Origin: Streptomyces atroolivaceus
Lineage (GTDB): Bacteria > Actinomycetota > Actinomycetes > Streptomycetales > Streptomycetaceae
Reading direction: 5' to 3'
DNA length: 64,000 nucleotides
Assembly: GCF_000717025.1 (NCBI RefSeq)
Contig: NZ_JNXG01000002.1
Span: 744,001-808,000, forward strand
Shown piece after piece: positions 1 through 8,375 of this stretch (position 1 is the first letter of the stretch; the number at the start of each line of letters is the position of its first letter). A program made the translations under genes and the position numbers. Under the pieces are notes generated by a model, which was not told the origin of the DNA, did no database searches, and saw nothing but the letters and a program-made list of their open reading frames with translations.

Positions 1-284
1 AGGTGCACGGTGCCGCGCGGGCCGAACGTCTTGACGAGGGTTCGGTCGGTCCACAGCGCCGTACGCACATCTGTACGTGTCACCCCCGGCGCGCGGAGGG
101 CGACCGAGAGCTCGGCGGCGGACAGCACCTGGGCGTGTGCCCCGAGCATCGCGGCGACACCACCGGTGACGTCATGGGCGGCGTGACCCGCGGCTGCGGC
201 ACTTCCGGAGAGGGACTGCCGGTCCAGCCGCCGGGCGTTCGCCTCGGACCAGCTCACGGTCGTGCTGCGGGATCGTGTCGTCAT
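1..284 (-). CDS. Winged-helix DNA-binding domain protein (HTH_42 family), N-terminal part
   Basis: Only the first 94 or so residues lie in the window; the gene runs off the left edge. It starts MTTRSRSTTVSWSEANARRL and continues through a helix-rich stretch (MLGAHAQVLSAAELSVALR) to a motif near LWTDRTLVKTFGPRGTVH. This pattern, in which a first helical block is followed by an R/T-rich strand ending GPRGTVH, is typical of the winged-helix HTH_42 family that includes YcaQ/AlkZ-like DNA-repair glycosylases and many uncharacterised actinobacterial paralogues. The family role is DNA binding, but which branch this is cannot be told from the fragment. The ATG at 284-282 is the only good start. A perfect 15-bp inverted repeat lies 15 bases upstream and may control it. 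Confidence 0.75.
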   Translation of the reverse strand, partial: MTTRSRSTTVSWSEANARRLDRQSLSGSAAAAGHAAHDVTGGVAAMLGAHAQVLSAAELSVALRAPGVTRTDVRTALWTDRTLVKTFGPRGTVH

Positions 285-298
285 GGGCCGAATCTAGG

Positions 299-331
299 CC
301 TCATGCAGGACAGAAACTGTCCTGCATGAGG
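299..331. promoter_or_regulatory. Perfect 15-bp inverted repeat, probable operator
   Basis: The arms are CCTCATGCAGGACAG (299-313) and its exact complement (317-331), separated by AAA. There is no T-run on either side, so a terminator is unlikely. The repeat lies 15-47 bases upstream of the winged-helix gene start at 284, where an operator would overlap its promoter. No divergent regulator gene is visible on the right. Confidence 0.6.
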
Positions 332-404
332 TGCCCGGTGCGGGCGGAGCGGTGCCCCGGACGTGCCCGCAGCGCAGTCCGGCGAATTCGGAGAGTAATT
401 ATTC

Positions 405-499
405 CGTGGCGTGGCACCCACCATCACTTACGAAGGGTTATGGTGGAAACCCCCCCTCGGGCCGGTCCGTAACCCCCCCCACGGACCGGCCCGTTTTTT
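405..499 (+). ncRNA. Candidate small RNA with two hairpins and C-runs, ending in a terminator
   Basis: Two hairpins follow each other. The first pairs CCACCAT (418-424) with ATGGTGG (440-446). The second pairs GGGCCGGTCCGT (459-470) with ACGGACCGGCCC (481-492) around a loop of AA plus eight C. A run of seven C (450-456) lies between them, and six T follow the second stem (494-499). C-rich single-stranded patches next to stems, ending in a U-run, are the hallmark of the actinobacterial 6C RNA class. Here, however, the first C-run is between stems and not in a loop, so this is 6C-like at best. No ORF reads into it from the left, and the aldo/keto reductase ends convergently at 606. The transcript start is not defined. 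Confidence 0.4.
459..499 (+). terminator. Strong intrinsic terminator with C8 loop
   Basis: A 12-bp perfect GC-rich stem (459-470 with 481-492) is followed by G and six T. This is unusually canonical for a high-GC genome. It terminates plus-strand transcription, although no plus-strand protein gene precedes it. Confidence 0.75.
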
Positions 500-605
500 G
501 TGCCCGGACGATGTTCCTGACATGCGGCCCGTGTGCGGCACGGGCGGTTGCTCCGTGTCCGGTCCCGGAAACGGACACGAACCGGGCGGCGACAGGGCGG
601 CGGTG

Positions 606-1643
606 TCAGCCCCGGTCAGCCCAGATGTTGGTGCGCGCGGTGTCCACGGCGAAGGTGTCGATCTCCTTCAGTTCGGCGGCCGTCAGCGCGGGGGCGGCGA
701 GCGCGGCCACGTTCTCCTCCAGCTGCCGCACGCTCGACGCCCCGATCAGGGCCGAGGTCATACGGCTGTCGCGCAGGACCCAGTTGAGCGCCAGCTGCGC
801 GAGGGACTGCCCCCGGCCCCGCGCGATGTCGTTCAGCCCGCGCAGCCGCCGCACCATCTCGTCGGACAGCAGATCCGGGTCCAGGGACTTGCCCTGGCTG
901 GCCCGCGAACCCTCGGGGATGCCCGCCAGGTACTTGCCGGTGAGCAGCCCCTGGGCGAGCGGCGCGAAGGAGATGCAGCCCATGCCGGCCGTCTCCAGGG
1001 TGTCCAGCAGCCCGTCGCCCTCGATCCAGCGGTTGACCATCGAGTAGGACGGCTGGTGGATCAGCGCGGGTACGCCCATGTCCTGGAGGATCCGCGCCGC
1101 CTCGGCGGTCTGCGCCGCGTTGTAGGAGGACACGCCCGCGTACAGCGCCTTGCCCCGGTTCACGGCGGAGGCGAGCGCACCCATCGTCTCCTCGAGCGGG
1201 GTGGCGGGGTCGAAGCGGTGGGAGTAGAAGATGTCGACGTGATCGAGGCCCGTCCGCCGCAGGGAGGCGTCGAGCGAGGACAGCAGGTACTTACGGGATC
1301 CCCACTCGCCGTACGGGCCGGGGTGCATCCGGTAGCCGGCCTTGGTGGAGACGACGATCTCGTCCCTGTACGGGGCGAAGTCCTGGCGGAAGAGCTTGCC
1401 GAAGTTCAGTTCGGCGGAGCCCGGGGGCGGGCCGTAGTTGTTGGCGAGGTCGAAGTGGGTCACGCCGAGATCGAAGGCGCGGCGCAGGATCGCCCGCTGG
1501 GAACCCAGGGCGCGGTCGTCGCCGAAGTTGTGCCAGAGACCGAGCGAGACGGCCGGCAGCCTGAGCCCGCTGCGGCCGGTCCGGCGGTATTCCATGGAGT
1601 CGTAACGCGACTCGTCGGCGAGGTAGGAGAGGGAATCAGTCAC
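606..1643 (-). CDS. Aldo/keto reductase, YghZ/Gpr type (AKR14-like)
   Basis: This 345-residue soluble NADPH-dependent oxidoreductase resembles E. coli YghZ (L-glyceraldehyde-3-phosphate reductase) and potassium-channel beta-subunit-like AKRs. The catalytic tetrad can be read as Asp65 and Tyr70 (FDLANNYG), Lys101 (STKAGY) and His142 (YSHRFD). The TIM-barrel ends with the NADPH-binding segment ALIGASSVRQLEENV. The GTG start at 1643 is preceded by AAGGAG with good spacing, which favours it over the ATG 16 codons further in (MEYRRTGRSG), where homologues usually begin. It stands alone, convergent with the candidate RNA at 405-499 and divergent from the prenyltransferase. The physiological substrate is unknown. 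Confidence 0.9.
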   Translation of the reverse strand: MTDSLSYLADESRYDSMEYRRTGRSGLRLPAVSLGLWHNFGDDRALGSQRAILRRAFDLGVTHFDLANNYGPPPGSAELNFGKLFRQDFAPYRDEIVVSTKAGYRMHPGPYGEWGSRKYLLSSLDASLRRTGLDHVDIFYSHRFDPATPLEETMGALASAVNRGKALYAGVSSYNAAQTAEAARILQDMGVPALIHQPSYSMVNRWIEGDGLLDTLETAGMGCISFAPLAQGLLTGKYLAGIPEGSRASQGKSLDPDLLSDEMVRRLRGLNDIARGRGQSLAQLALNWVLRDSRMTSALIGASSVRQLEENVAALAAPALTAAELKEIDTFAVDTARTNIWADRG

Positions 1644-1850
1644 GTTTCACTCCTTATCACGGAGTTGTGACAGACCGGGTTGGGCCCCTGTGACCCGTCC
1701 GCAGTAATGTGGCGGCTTCGGGACATGCCGGTCCGCGGCGCGAAAGCGCGGTGCGCGGACCGCACGGCGATCCCCCGGGGGGCGGCCCCGGACCCCCGGC
1801 GAGGGGGAGGGCGGGCCTCGGGCCCGTACGGAACCGAGAGGGTGAACTCA

Positions 1851-2612
1851 GTGAACTTGCGCGACCTGGTGTACGGGCTCTACGCACGCCGGGTGGAAGG
1901 CCGCCTGGATCACGACCAGGTGCCCAAGCACATCGGAGTCATCCTCGACGGCAACCGGCGGTGGGCGAAGGCATCCGGCGGCTCGGCCGTGCAGGGACAC
2001 CAGGCCGGGGCGGACAAGATCTCGGAGCTGCTCGGCTGGTGCAGCGAGACCGATGTCGAGGTCGTCACCCTCTGGCTGCTCTCCACGGACAACTTCGACC
2101 GGCCGGAGGCGGAGCTCATCCCGCTGCTCGGCATCATCGAGAACACGGTGCGCCAGCTGGCTTCCGACGGGCGGTGGCGCGTCCACCACGTCGGCACGCT
2201 CGACCTCCTGCCGGCGCGGACCCAGACCGTCCTCAAGGAGGCGGAGGAGGCCACGGCGGGGGTCGACGGGATAATCGTCAACGTCGCCGTCGGCTACGGC
2301 GGCCGTCAGGAGATCGCGGACGCGGTCCGCTCCCTCCTCCTGGAACACTCCTCGCGGGGCACGACCTTCGAGGAACTCGCCGAGGTCGTCTCCACGGACC
2401 TGATCTCCGAGCACCTCTACACCCGCGGACAGCCCGACCCGGACCTGGTGATCCGTACCAGCGGGGAGCAGCGGCTGTCGGGCTTCATGCTCTGGCAGAG
2501 CGCCCATTCGGAGTACTACTTCTGCGAGGTCTTCTGGCCGGCCTTCCGCAAGGTCGACTTCCTGCGCGCCCTGCGTGACTACGCGGCGCGGCACCGGCGC
2601 TACGGGGCCTGA
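1851..2612 (+). CDS. cis-Prenyltransferase (short-chain Z-isoprenyl diphosphate synthase type)
   Basis: It condenses isopentenyl diphosphate onto an allylic diphosphate in cis configuration, for undecaprenyl-type carrier lipid synthesis or its Z-farnesyl precursor. All five family regions are present. Region I is HIGVILDGNRRWAK, with the catalytic Asp33. LLSTDNFDRP follows, and the C-terminal block is PDLVIRTSGEQRLSGFMLWQ then FCEVFWPAFRKVDF. The segments NVAVGYGGRQEI and RTSGEQRLSGF resemble the mycobacterial Z-farnesyl diphosphate synthase Rv1086 more than E. coli UppS, so a short-chain product is inferred. The GTG at 1851 follows GAGAGG at 8 bases; a second GTG at 1842 is too close to that site. 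Predicted length is 253 residues, cytosolic or membrane-peripheral. Confidence 0.9.
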   Translation: MNLRDLVYGLYARRVEGRLDHDQVPKHIGVILDGNRRWAKASGGSAVQGHQAGADKISELLGWCSETDVEVVTLWLLSTDNFDRPEAELIPLLGIIENTVRQLASDGRWRVHHVGTLDLLPARTQTVLKEAEEATAGVDGIIVNVAVGYGGRQEIADAVRSLLLEHSSRGTTFEELAEVVSTDLISEHLYTRGQPDPDLVIRTSGEQRLSGFMLWQSAHSEYYFCEVFWPAFRKVDFLRALRDYAARHRRYGA

Positions 2613-2960
2613 GAAACGCGGCGCGACCGGGCGGACGGCCGAAGGACGAGAGCGGCCCCGGAGGCCCGGCCGGACGCACCTTGTCGCAGGCGGGGGCATG
2701 GCTTCGCGTCCACGAGGGAATACAGCTCTCAGGTCGACGTCCGGTCAGCAACCAGGCGGACGTCGCAGCCAAGTGAGCGGCACCCAGCCCGCTCGCCCGG
2801 GAGGCCCTTTGCACACGAAGGACCGCACTCCGTGCGGCCGACGCGGAGGGCCGGCGTTCGGCCCGCGCACAGGGTCCGAACCCGGTCCGTCCTCTCCCTT
2901 CGGGAAGTTCCGCGACGCCCGTCGCACTCCCCGACCTCGTCCGAGGGGGTACGTCCTTCC
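2613..2960. other. Non-coding gap between the prenyltransferase and the PhoH gene
   Basis: No frame in this 348-base stretch looks coding or has a ribosome-binding site. It contains a short hairpin around CCGCACTCCGTGCGG (about 2824-2838). In mycobacteria the PIN-PhoH gene is preceded by the small antitoxin gene phoAT; no convincing equivalent is seen here. Confidence 0.5.
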
Positions 2961-4283
2961 GTGGTGACCAGCACTAAGCGCCGCATGCCCGACAGGCGCA
3001 CCTATGTTCTCGACACCAGCGTCCTGCTGGCCGACCCCAAAGCCGTGACCCGGTTCGACGAGCACGAAGTCGTGCTGCCGATCGTCGTCGTCACGGAGCT
3101 GGAGGCCAAGAGGCACCACCCCGAGCTCGGGTACTTCGCCCGGCAGGCCCTGCGCCTGCTGGACGACTTCCGTGTCCGGTACGGCCGGCTGGACGCCCCG
3201 ATCCCGCTCGGGGATCTGGGCGGGTCGCTCCGTGTCGAACTGAACCATTCCGACCCCGGCGTCCTGCCCGCCGGCTACCGGCTGGGGGACAACGACTCAC
3301 GGATTCTCGCGGTCGCACGCAATCTGCAGGCCGAGGGGTACGACGTCACCGTCGTCTCCAAGGACCTTCCGCTCCGGATCAAGGCCTCCTCGGTCGGCCT
3401 CCTCGCCGAGGAGTACCGCGCCGAACTGGCCGTCACGGACTCCGGCTGGACCGGCATGGCGGAGCTTCCCGTCGCCGCGGAGCAGGTCGATCTGCTGTTC
3501 GGGGAGGAGAGCCTCTACATCCCCGAGGCCGCCGAGTACCCGGTGCACACCGGGCTGGTCCTCCAGTCCGAGCGGGGCAAGGCGCTGGGCAGGGTCACGG
3601 CCGAGGGCAACGTGCGTCTCGTACGCGGTGACCGGGAGGCCTTCGGGATCCACGGCCGCAGCGCCGAGCAGCGCATCGCGCTCGACCTGCTCCTCGACCC
3701 GGATGTGGGCATCGTGTCCATGGGCGGCCGGGCGGGTACGGGCAAGTCGGCACTGGCCCTCTGCGCGGGCCTGGAAGCCGTGCTGGAGCGCCGTCAGCAC
3801 CAGAAGGTGATGGTCTTCCGGCCGTTGTACGCGGTCGGCGGGCAGGAGCTCGGCTATCTCCCCGGCAGTGAGGCCGAGAAGATGAGCCCCTGGGCGCAGG
3901 CCGTCTTCGACACGCTGTCGGCGGTCGCCGGGCGCGAGGTCATCGAAGAGGTGCTGGGGCGCGGGATGCTGGAGATCCTGCCGCTCACCCACATCCGGGG
4001 CCGTTCGCTCCACGACGCGTTCGTGATCGTGGACGAGGCACAGTCCCTCGAACGCAACGTCCTGCTGACCGTGTTGTCCCGTATCGGGGCGAACTCGCGA
4101 GTGGTGCTCACCCATGACGTGGCACAGCGGGACAACCTCAGGGTCGGCCGGTACGACGGAGTCGTCGCGGTGGTCGAGAAGCTGAAGGGGCATCCGCTCT
4201 TCGCGCACGTCACGCTCACCCGGTCGGAGCGCTCGCCGATCGCCGCGCTGGTGACCGAAATGCTGGAGGACGGCCACATCTGA
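2961..4283 (+). CDS. PIN domain-PhoH ATPase fusion (PhoH2 type)
   Basis: This 440-residue cytosolic protein has an N-terminal PIN nuclease domain (about residues 14-150, DTSVLL with Asp18 and later acidic LGDNDSRI) fused to a PhoH P-loop ATPase. Walker A is GRAGTGKS at 256-263, Walker B is VIVDEAQ at 355-361, and the later LTRSERS carries the sensor arginine. Proteins of this build (PhoH2) unwind and cleave RNA, and in mycobacteria act as a toxin-antitoxin pair with PhoAT. GAGGGGG precedes the GTG at 2961, with a second in-frame GTG at 2964. A longer reading frame upstream (from 2832) has no ribosome-binding site and atypical sequence, so it was not used. A hairpin terminator follows at 4301-4339. 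Confidence 0.9.
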   Translation: MVTSTKRRMPDRRTYVLDTSVLLADPKAVTRFDEHEVVLPIVVVTELEAKRHHPELGYFARQALRLLDDFRVRYGRLDAPIPLGDLGGSLRVELNHSDPGVLPAGYRLGDNDSRILAVARNLQAEGYDVTVVSKDLPLRIKASSVGLLAEEYRAELAVTDSGWTGMAELPVAAEQVDLLFGEESLYIPEAAEYPVHTGLVLQSERGKALGRVTAEGNVRLVRGDREAFGIHGRSAEQRIALDLLLDPDVGIVSMGGRAGTGKSALALCAGLEAVLERRQHQKVMVFRPLYAVGGQELGYLPGSEAEKMSPWAQAVFDTLSAVAGREVIEEVLGRGMLEILPLTHIRGRSLHDAFVIVDEAQSLERNVLLTVLSRIGANSRVVLTHDVAQRDNLRVGRYDGVVAVVEKLKGHPLFAHVTLTRSERSPIAALVTEMLEDGHI

Positions 4284-4300
4284 CCAGGAACACCCCATAG

Positions 4301-4339
4301 ATGCCGCCCGGCGAGCCAAGGAGCTTAGCCGGGCGGCAT
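4301..4339 (+). terminator. Hairpin terminator after the PIN-PhoH gene
   Basis: ATGCCGCCCGGC (4301-4312) pairs perfectly with GCCGGGCGGCAT (4328-4339) over a 15-base loop. No U-run follows, as is common in Streptomyces. Confidence 0.7.
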
Positions 4340-4673
4340 TGTGCTGCGCCGTCATTTCCGAAAAAGTTGTGCGCCAAACGAGGTGTGAGCTTTCACACGC
4401 AACACAGAATTGCAACGCGCCGTGTCCTTCCGGCAGAGTCTTGCTTCCGTCAGGCCCCGCATACGGCACTTGGGCACCTCCAGAGGCGCCACGCACCACA
4501 CAACTCAACAATCGCCGTCCGTATGCCGCCCGCGAGCACCACGCGGCGCTTCCGCAAGGGAGTCGCCCACCGGGCCCGTGCCTCCCCGTGACCCAAGCAG
4601 TAGGGAGGCCAGTGTCAGGGGCACGATTGCGCTCGCGAGGTCACCTAAGCGGGCGATGCTGGAAGGACACCGT
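4340..4673 (+). other. Long untranslated region upstream of the transglycosylase gene
   Basis: These 334 bases hold no convincing gene. A 16-base palindrome, GTGTGA-gctt-TCACAC, lies at 4383-4398 and could be an operator. The half-sites resemble CRP sites, but the spacer is four bases where CRP needs six. Streptomyces cell-wall hydrolase genes are often preceded by a c-di-AMP (ydaO) riboswitch; its invariant segments were looked for and not found here. Confidence 0.45.
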
Positions 4674-5387
4674 GTGAGCCGGATCTCGGTCCGGGGGTTC
4701 GCCGTGGCATCTGCCACCGCGGTCACCACCGTAGGCGCCGTCGTAGGCGTTTCGTCGGGCGGCACTCCCGCTGTCGACGACAACAACTTCGAGGCGGCCG
4801 CAGCCGACACCACGCTGCTCGCAGACATCCCCGCGGGCCAGCAGGCCCAGGTCCAGACCGCTTCGCTGACGCAGCAGGCCGACGCTCAGGCGTCCGCGGC
4901 CGACGCGGCGGCGAAGAAGTCGGCCGAGGAGACGGCCCGCATCCAGGCCGCCAAGGACGCCAAGTCCAAGAAGCAGGCGGCCGAGGACAAGCTGGAGGCG
5001 GAGCGCGAGGCCAAGGAGAAGGCGAAGGAGGCCGAGCGTGCGAGCCGGTCCTCCGTCCGCGACGCCTCCTCGTTCTCGGCGCAGGGCTCCTACAGCGTGG
5101 CCGACGTCCAGGCGATGGCCCGCGCGATGATGCCGGCCGACCAGTTCCAGTGCTTCAGCAACATCGTGGAGCGCGAGTCGGGCTGGAACTACAAGGCGAC
5201 CAACCCGTCCTCCGGTGCCTACGGCATCATGCAGGCGCTGCCGGGCTCCAAGATGGCGTCGGCGGGGGCCGACTGGCAGACCAACCCGGCCACCCAGATC
5301 AAGTGGGGCCTCAGCTACATGAACAGCGACCGCTACGGCAGCCCCTGCGCCGCCTGGTCGTTCTGGCAGGCCAACCACTGGTACTAG
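4674..5387 (+). CDS. Secreted lytic transglycosylase-like protein with coiled coil
   Basis: This 237-residue exported protein likely cleaves peptidoglycan glycan strands. A hydrophobic signal/anchor region spans about residues 5-27 (VRGFAVASATAVTTVGAVVGV). It is followed by a long Ala/Lys/Glu coiled coil (about 70-125). The C-terminal SLT-like domain begins near 140, with VERESGWN (candidate catalytic Glu168) and GAYGIMQALPGSKM, then NPATQIKWGLSYM and the terminal WQANHWY. The GTG at 4674 has GGAAGGA six bases upstream; an earlier ATG at 4656 lacks such a site. Two cysteines (160 and 225) may form a disulfide after export. A terminator follows at 5417-5451. Confidence 0.85.
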   Translation: MSRISVRGFAVASATAVTTVGAVVGVSSGGTPAVDDNNFEAAAADTTLLADIPAGQQAQVQTASLTQQADAQASAADAAAKKSAEETARIQAAKDAKSKKQAAEDKLEAEREAKEKAKEAERASRSSVRDASSFSAQGSYSVADVQAMARAMMPADQFQCFSNIVERESGWNYKATNPSSGAYGIMQALPGSKMASAGADWQTNPATQIKWGLSYMNSDRYGSPCAAWSFWQANHWY

Positions 5388-5416
5388 AGCCTCGCGAGGT
5401 TCCGCTCGCAACTCCG

Positions 5417-5451
5417 GGAAGCCCCGCACCGTCCTACGGTGCGGGGCTTCC
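5417..5451 (+). terminator. Hairpin terminator after the transglycosylase gene
   Basis: A 15-bp perfect stem, GGAAGCCCCGCACCG (5417-5431) with its complement (5437-5451), encloses a 5-base loop. No U-run follows. Confidence 0.75.
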
Positions 5452-5516
5452 GCGTGTACGGTCTTCCGGACAGTTCCGGGGGCGTGCGCGGGGCGTATGG
5501 GGGAAAGGGAAAGTCC

Positions 5517-6938
5517 ATGTCGAAACTTCCGGGGTGGCTCGGTCGGCTGGGAGCCGAACTGACCGAGATCGGGGCGCGCCTGGAAGAGCGGCGCGCCGAG
5601 GACGAGCGTCGTGCCGAGGCGGATGCCGTGAGCGGCTCCTCGTCGACGCTCTCCACGGCCGTCGCCGAACAGGTGCCTCGCCCGCCCGCCTACGCCCCTT
5701 CCGTAGCCGCCAAACCCGATCCGGTGGCGGCCGTCCCCTGGGGGATGCGCGTCGCGGCCGAGGCGGGCTGGCGGCTGCTGGTCCTGGCCGGCACGCTCTG
5801 GGTGCTCATGCGGATCATCAGTGCCGTGCAGCTGGTCGTCCTGGCCTTCGTGGGCGCCCTGCTGGTGACCGCGATGCTCCAGCCGACCGTCGTACGGCTG
5901 AGGCGGCTCGGGCTGCCGCGAGGGCTGGCCACCGCGGTCACGGCGGTACTCGGCTTCGTCGTCATGGGCCTCGTCGGCTGGTTCGTCGTCTGGCAGGTGA
6001 TGGACAATCTGGACACCCTGTCGGACCGGGTCCGTGACGGCATCGACGAGCTGAAGCGCTGGCTCCTGGACAGCCCGTTCCATGTCACCGAGTCGCAGAT
6101 CAACGACATCGCCAAGAACCTCAGCGACACCATCGGCACCAACACCGAGGAGATCACCTCCGCCGGGCTCCAGGGCGTCACGGTGATGGTGGAGGTCCTC
6201 ACCGGGCTGCTGCTGGCGATGTTCTCGACGCTCTTCCTGCTCTACGACGGGAAGCGCATCTGGCACTGGGTGCTCAAGCTGGTGCCCTCCCAGGCCCGGC
6301 CGGGCGTCGCGGGCGCCGGGCCGCGCGCCTGGCGGACACTGACCGCCTACGTCCGGGGCACGGTGATCGTGGCCCTGATCGACGCGATCTTCATCGGGCT
6401 CGGGATCTACTTCCTGGACGTGCCGATGGCCGTCCCGCTGGCCGTCTTCATCTTCCTCTTCGCCTTCATCCCCCTGGTCGGCGCGGTGATCTCCGGAGCC
6501 CTCGCCGTGGTCGTCGCGCTCGTCACCCATGGCGTGTTCACCGCCTTGATGGTGCTGATCGTGGTGCTGGCCGTGCAGCAGATCGAGGGCCACATCCTGC
6601 AGCCCTTCATCCTCGGCCGCGCCGTACGCGTCCATCCGCTGGCCGTGGTGCTCTCGGTCGCGGCGGGCGGCATGGTCGCCGGTATCGGCGGCGCGGTCGT
6701 CGCCGTGCCCCTGGTCGCGGTGACCAACACGGTGGTCGGCTATCTGCGCTCCTACGGGCCGGACGCGGCCGCGCTGCACGGGCCAGGGCCCCACGGGGCC
6801 ACGGCGATCTCCGTGGCCCCGACGGAACCGCCCGCCCCCCAGCCCCTCCCCGCGGACGGTCCCGGCCCCGTGGAGGCGGACGAGGGCGGCGCCGACGGCG
6901 GAACCGGGGCCGGCTCGCCGGACGACGGGAAGCCGTAG
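5517..6938 (+). CDS. AI-2E family membrane transporter
   Basis: This 473-residue integral membrane protein belongs to the AI-2E/PerM (TqsA-like) exporter family. A charged, coiled-coil-like N-terminal extension (about 1-75) is followed by a pair of membrane helices (from WRLLVLAGTLWVLMRIISAV). A soluble amphipathic domain (about 165-215) comes next. The C-terminal helix group includes LIDAIFIGLGIYFLDVPMAV, FLFAFIPLVGAVISG and the family signature EGHILQPFILGRAV. A Pro/Ala-rich cytosolic tail ends it. The ATG at 5517 follows GGGAAAGGGA. The transported substrate is unknown; AI-2 export is proven only for some members. Confidence 0.9.
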   Translation: MSKLPGWLGRLGAELTEIGARLEERRAEDERRAEADAVSGSSSTLSTAVAEQVPRPPAYAPSVAAKPDPVAAVPWGMRVAAEAGWRLLVLAGTLWVLMRIISAVQLVVLAFVGALLVTAMLQPTVVRLRRLGLPRGLATAVTAVLGFVVMGLVGWFVVWQVMDNLDTLSDRVRDGIDELKRWLLDSPFHVTESQINDIAKNLSDTIGTNTEEITSAGLQGVTVMVEVLTGLLLAMFSTLFLLYDGKRIWHWVLKLVPSQARPGVAGAGPRAWRTLTAYVRGTVIVALIDAIFIGLGIYFLDVPMAVPLAVFIFLFAFIPLVGAVISGALAVVVALVTHGVFTALMVLIVVLAVQQIEGHILQPFILGRAVRVHPLAVVLSVAAGGMVAGIGGAVVAVPLVAVTNTVVGYLRSYGPDAAALHGPGPHGATAISVAPTEPPAPQPLPADGPGPVEADEGGADGGTGAGSPDDGKP

Positions 6939-7010
6939 GGGCGGAGTGCCGGCAGGGCGGGCGGCCGTGTCCGCGGCAGCCGTCCGACGGCCTGACCGAT
7001 ACGGAGTGCG

Positions 7011-7715
7011 ATGACACCGCGTCAGCTCGGCGAGAGCGGCGAGTTCTGCTGGATGGACCTCAAGACGCATGACCCGCCCGGTACCGCGGCGTTCTTCTCC
7101 GCGGTGCTGGGCTGGGACTTCGCCGTGGACGGGAACGACTGGCGAAAGGCGGTCAAGGTCTCCGCGGGCGGCCACCGTATAGGCGGCGTCAGCGATCTGA
7201 CGGGCCCGCTCTACCCGGCGGGGCTCCCCGCGCACATCGCCTTCTACCTCGCCGTCGAGGACGTCGACGCGGCCACGGACCGGGCCCTGGAGGCGGGCGC
7301 ACGCCTGGTACTCGCTCCCTTCGACGCCGGTGACCAGGGCCGCATCGCGACGCTCATCGACCCCGTCGGGGCCGTCTTCTCCCTGTGGCAGACCGACGAG
7401 AGCAACCGGTGGTCCCCGGCGGCAGGCGTCCCGGAGGACATGATCCTCGCCTGTACGGACCCCGGGCAGGCGAGGGACTTCTACGCGGCGATGCTCGGCA
7501 CGGCACCGGACCGTACCCGCTTCGTGCCGGCCCACGGGCCTGAGGCGTCAGCCCCGCGGTGGGAGCTCGCGATCGTCGCCGACGACCTGGACGTCGTCGC
7601 GGCCCTGGCTCTCGACCACGGCCGGGAGGCGCGCGGGGAGCGTGATCACGACGGCCGGCCGAGTCTCCGGCTGAGCAGTCCGGAAGGGCTGACGTTCCAC
7701 GTCCGGAAGGGCTGA
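7011..7715 (+). CDS. VOC-family protein with two glyoxalase-fold modules
   Basis: This 234-residue cytosolic protein carries two vicinal-oxygen-chelate repeats. The first runs from FCWMDLKTHDPPGTAAFFSA to DPVGAVFSLWQ (about 10-125); the second runs from EDMILACTDPGQARDFYAAM to the C-terminus. Related proteins in Streptomyces are annotated as glyoxalase/bleomycin-resistance or hydroxylase-like proteins, usually without known substrate. Metal ligands are not obvious in the second module, so a binding rather than catalytic role is possible. The ATG at 7011 is the natural start, following GATACGGAG. It shares a bidirectional terminator (7767-7808) with the convergent ahpD. Confidence 0.85.
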   Translation: MTPRQLGESGEFCWMDLKTHDPPGTAAFFSAVLGWDFAVDGNDWRKAVKVSAGGHRIGGVSDLTGPLYPAGLPAHIAFYLAVEDVDAATDRALEAGARLVLAPFDAGDQGRIATLIDPVGAVFSLWQTDESNRWSPAAGVPEDMILACTDPGQARDFYAAMLGTAPDRTRFVPAHGPEASAPRWELAIVADDLDVVAALALDHGREARGERDHDGRPSLRLSSPEGLTFHVRKG

Positions 7716-7766
7716 CCTTCCACGTCCGGCCCCGCGCCCCGGGCCCCGTCACCGGGGTGGCGTGAA

Positions 7767-7808
7767 AGAAGGGCCCCGTCGACGGTCGGTCGTCGACGGG
7801 GCCCTTCT
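7767..7808. terminator. Bidirectional terminator between VOC gene and ahpD
   Basis: An 18-bp perfect inverted repeat (7767-7784 with 7791-7808) encloses a 6-base loop and lies between two convergent genes. It can serve both strands. Confidence 0.85.
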
Positions 7809-7827
7809 CGTACAAAGGTACTGCGGG

Positions 7828-8364
7828 TTACTGCTCGGCGAGCACGGCCTCGGATTCGAGGGTGACGCCGACCGCCTGGATCACCGAAGCGATCTTGACG
7901 GCTTCCTGAATGGTCTCACGGTCCACGCCGGCCTTGCGCAGCACCTGCTCGTGGGAGTCGAGGCACTGGCCGCAGCCGTTGATCGCGGAGACGGCGAGCG
8001 ACCACAGCTCGAAGTCGACCTTCTCCACGCCCGGCTTGCCGATGACGTTCATCCGCAGACCCGCACGGAGGTTTCCGTACTCGGGGTCCGACAGCAGGTG
8101 CCGGGTGCGGTAGAAGACGTTGTTCATCGCCATGATGGCGGCGGCCGACTTCGCCGCGGTGTACGCCTCGGCGGAGAGGTTGGCCTTGGCCTCCGGCTCC
8201 AGCTCGCGCAGCACCTTCGGCGAGCGCGAGGCGATCGCGCAGGCCAGGACGGTGCCCCACAGCTGCTGCTGGGGGAGCTCGCTGTTGCCGATGACCGAAC
8301 CGAGGTTCAGCTTCAGGTCCTTGGCGAAGTCCGGTATGGCCGACTTCAGTTCATCGAGTGCCAT
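7828..8364 (-). CDS. ahpD: Alkyl hydroperoxide reductase AhpD (CxxC peroxidase/reductant of AhpC)
   Basis: AhpD reduces AhpC in actinobacteria, taking electrons from dihydrolipoamide. The 178-residue sequence shows the active-site motif [11 protein letters not shown], with Cys131 and Cys134, His138 and upstream Glu119. These match the proton-relay residues known for the mycobacterial enzyme. It starts 11 bases after the ahpC stop and is surely cotranscribed with it. Both lie opposite the regulator gene oxyR, as in Streptomyces coelicolor. A bidirectional terminator ends the operon. Confidence 0.97.
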   Translation of the reverse strand: MALDELKSAIPDFAKDLKLNLGSVIGNSELPQQQLWGTVLACAIASRSPKVLRELEPEAKANLSAEAYTAAKSAAAIMAMNNVFYRTRHLLSDPEYGNLRAGLRMNVIGKPGVEKVDFELWSLAVSAINGCGQCLDSHEQVLRKAGVDRETIQEAVKIASVIQAVGVTLESEAVLAEQ

Positions 8365-8375
8365 GTCGTATCAGC

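Noticed and set aside
4383..4398. CRP-type binding site GTGTGA-gctt-TCACAC
   Set aside because: The half-sites fit but the spacer is four bases instead of six, so a CRP dimer would not be in register. It is kept only as an unassigned palindrome.
4340..4673. c-di-AMP (ydaO-type) riboswitch before the lytic transglycosylase gene
   Set aside because: Streptomyces wall-hydrolase genes often have one, but the highly conserved ydaO segments could not be found in this leader.
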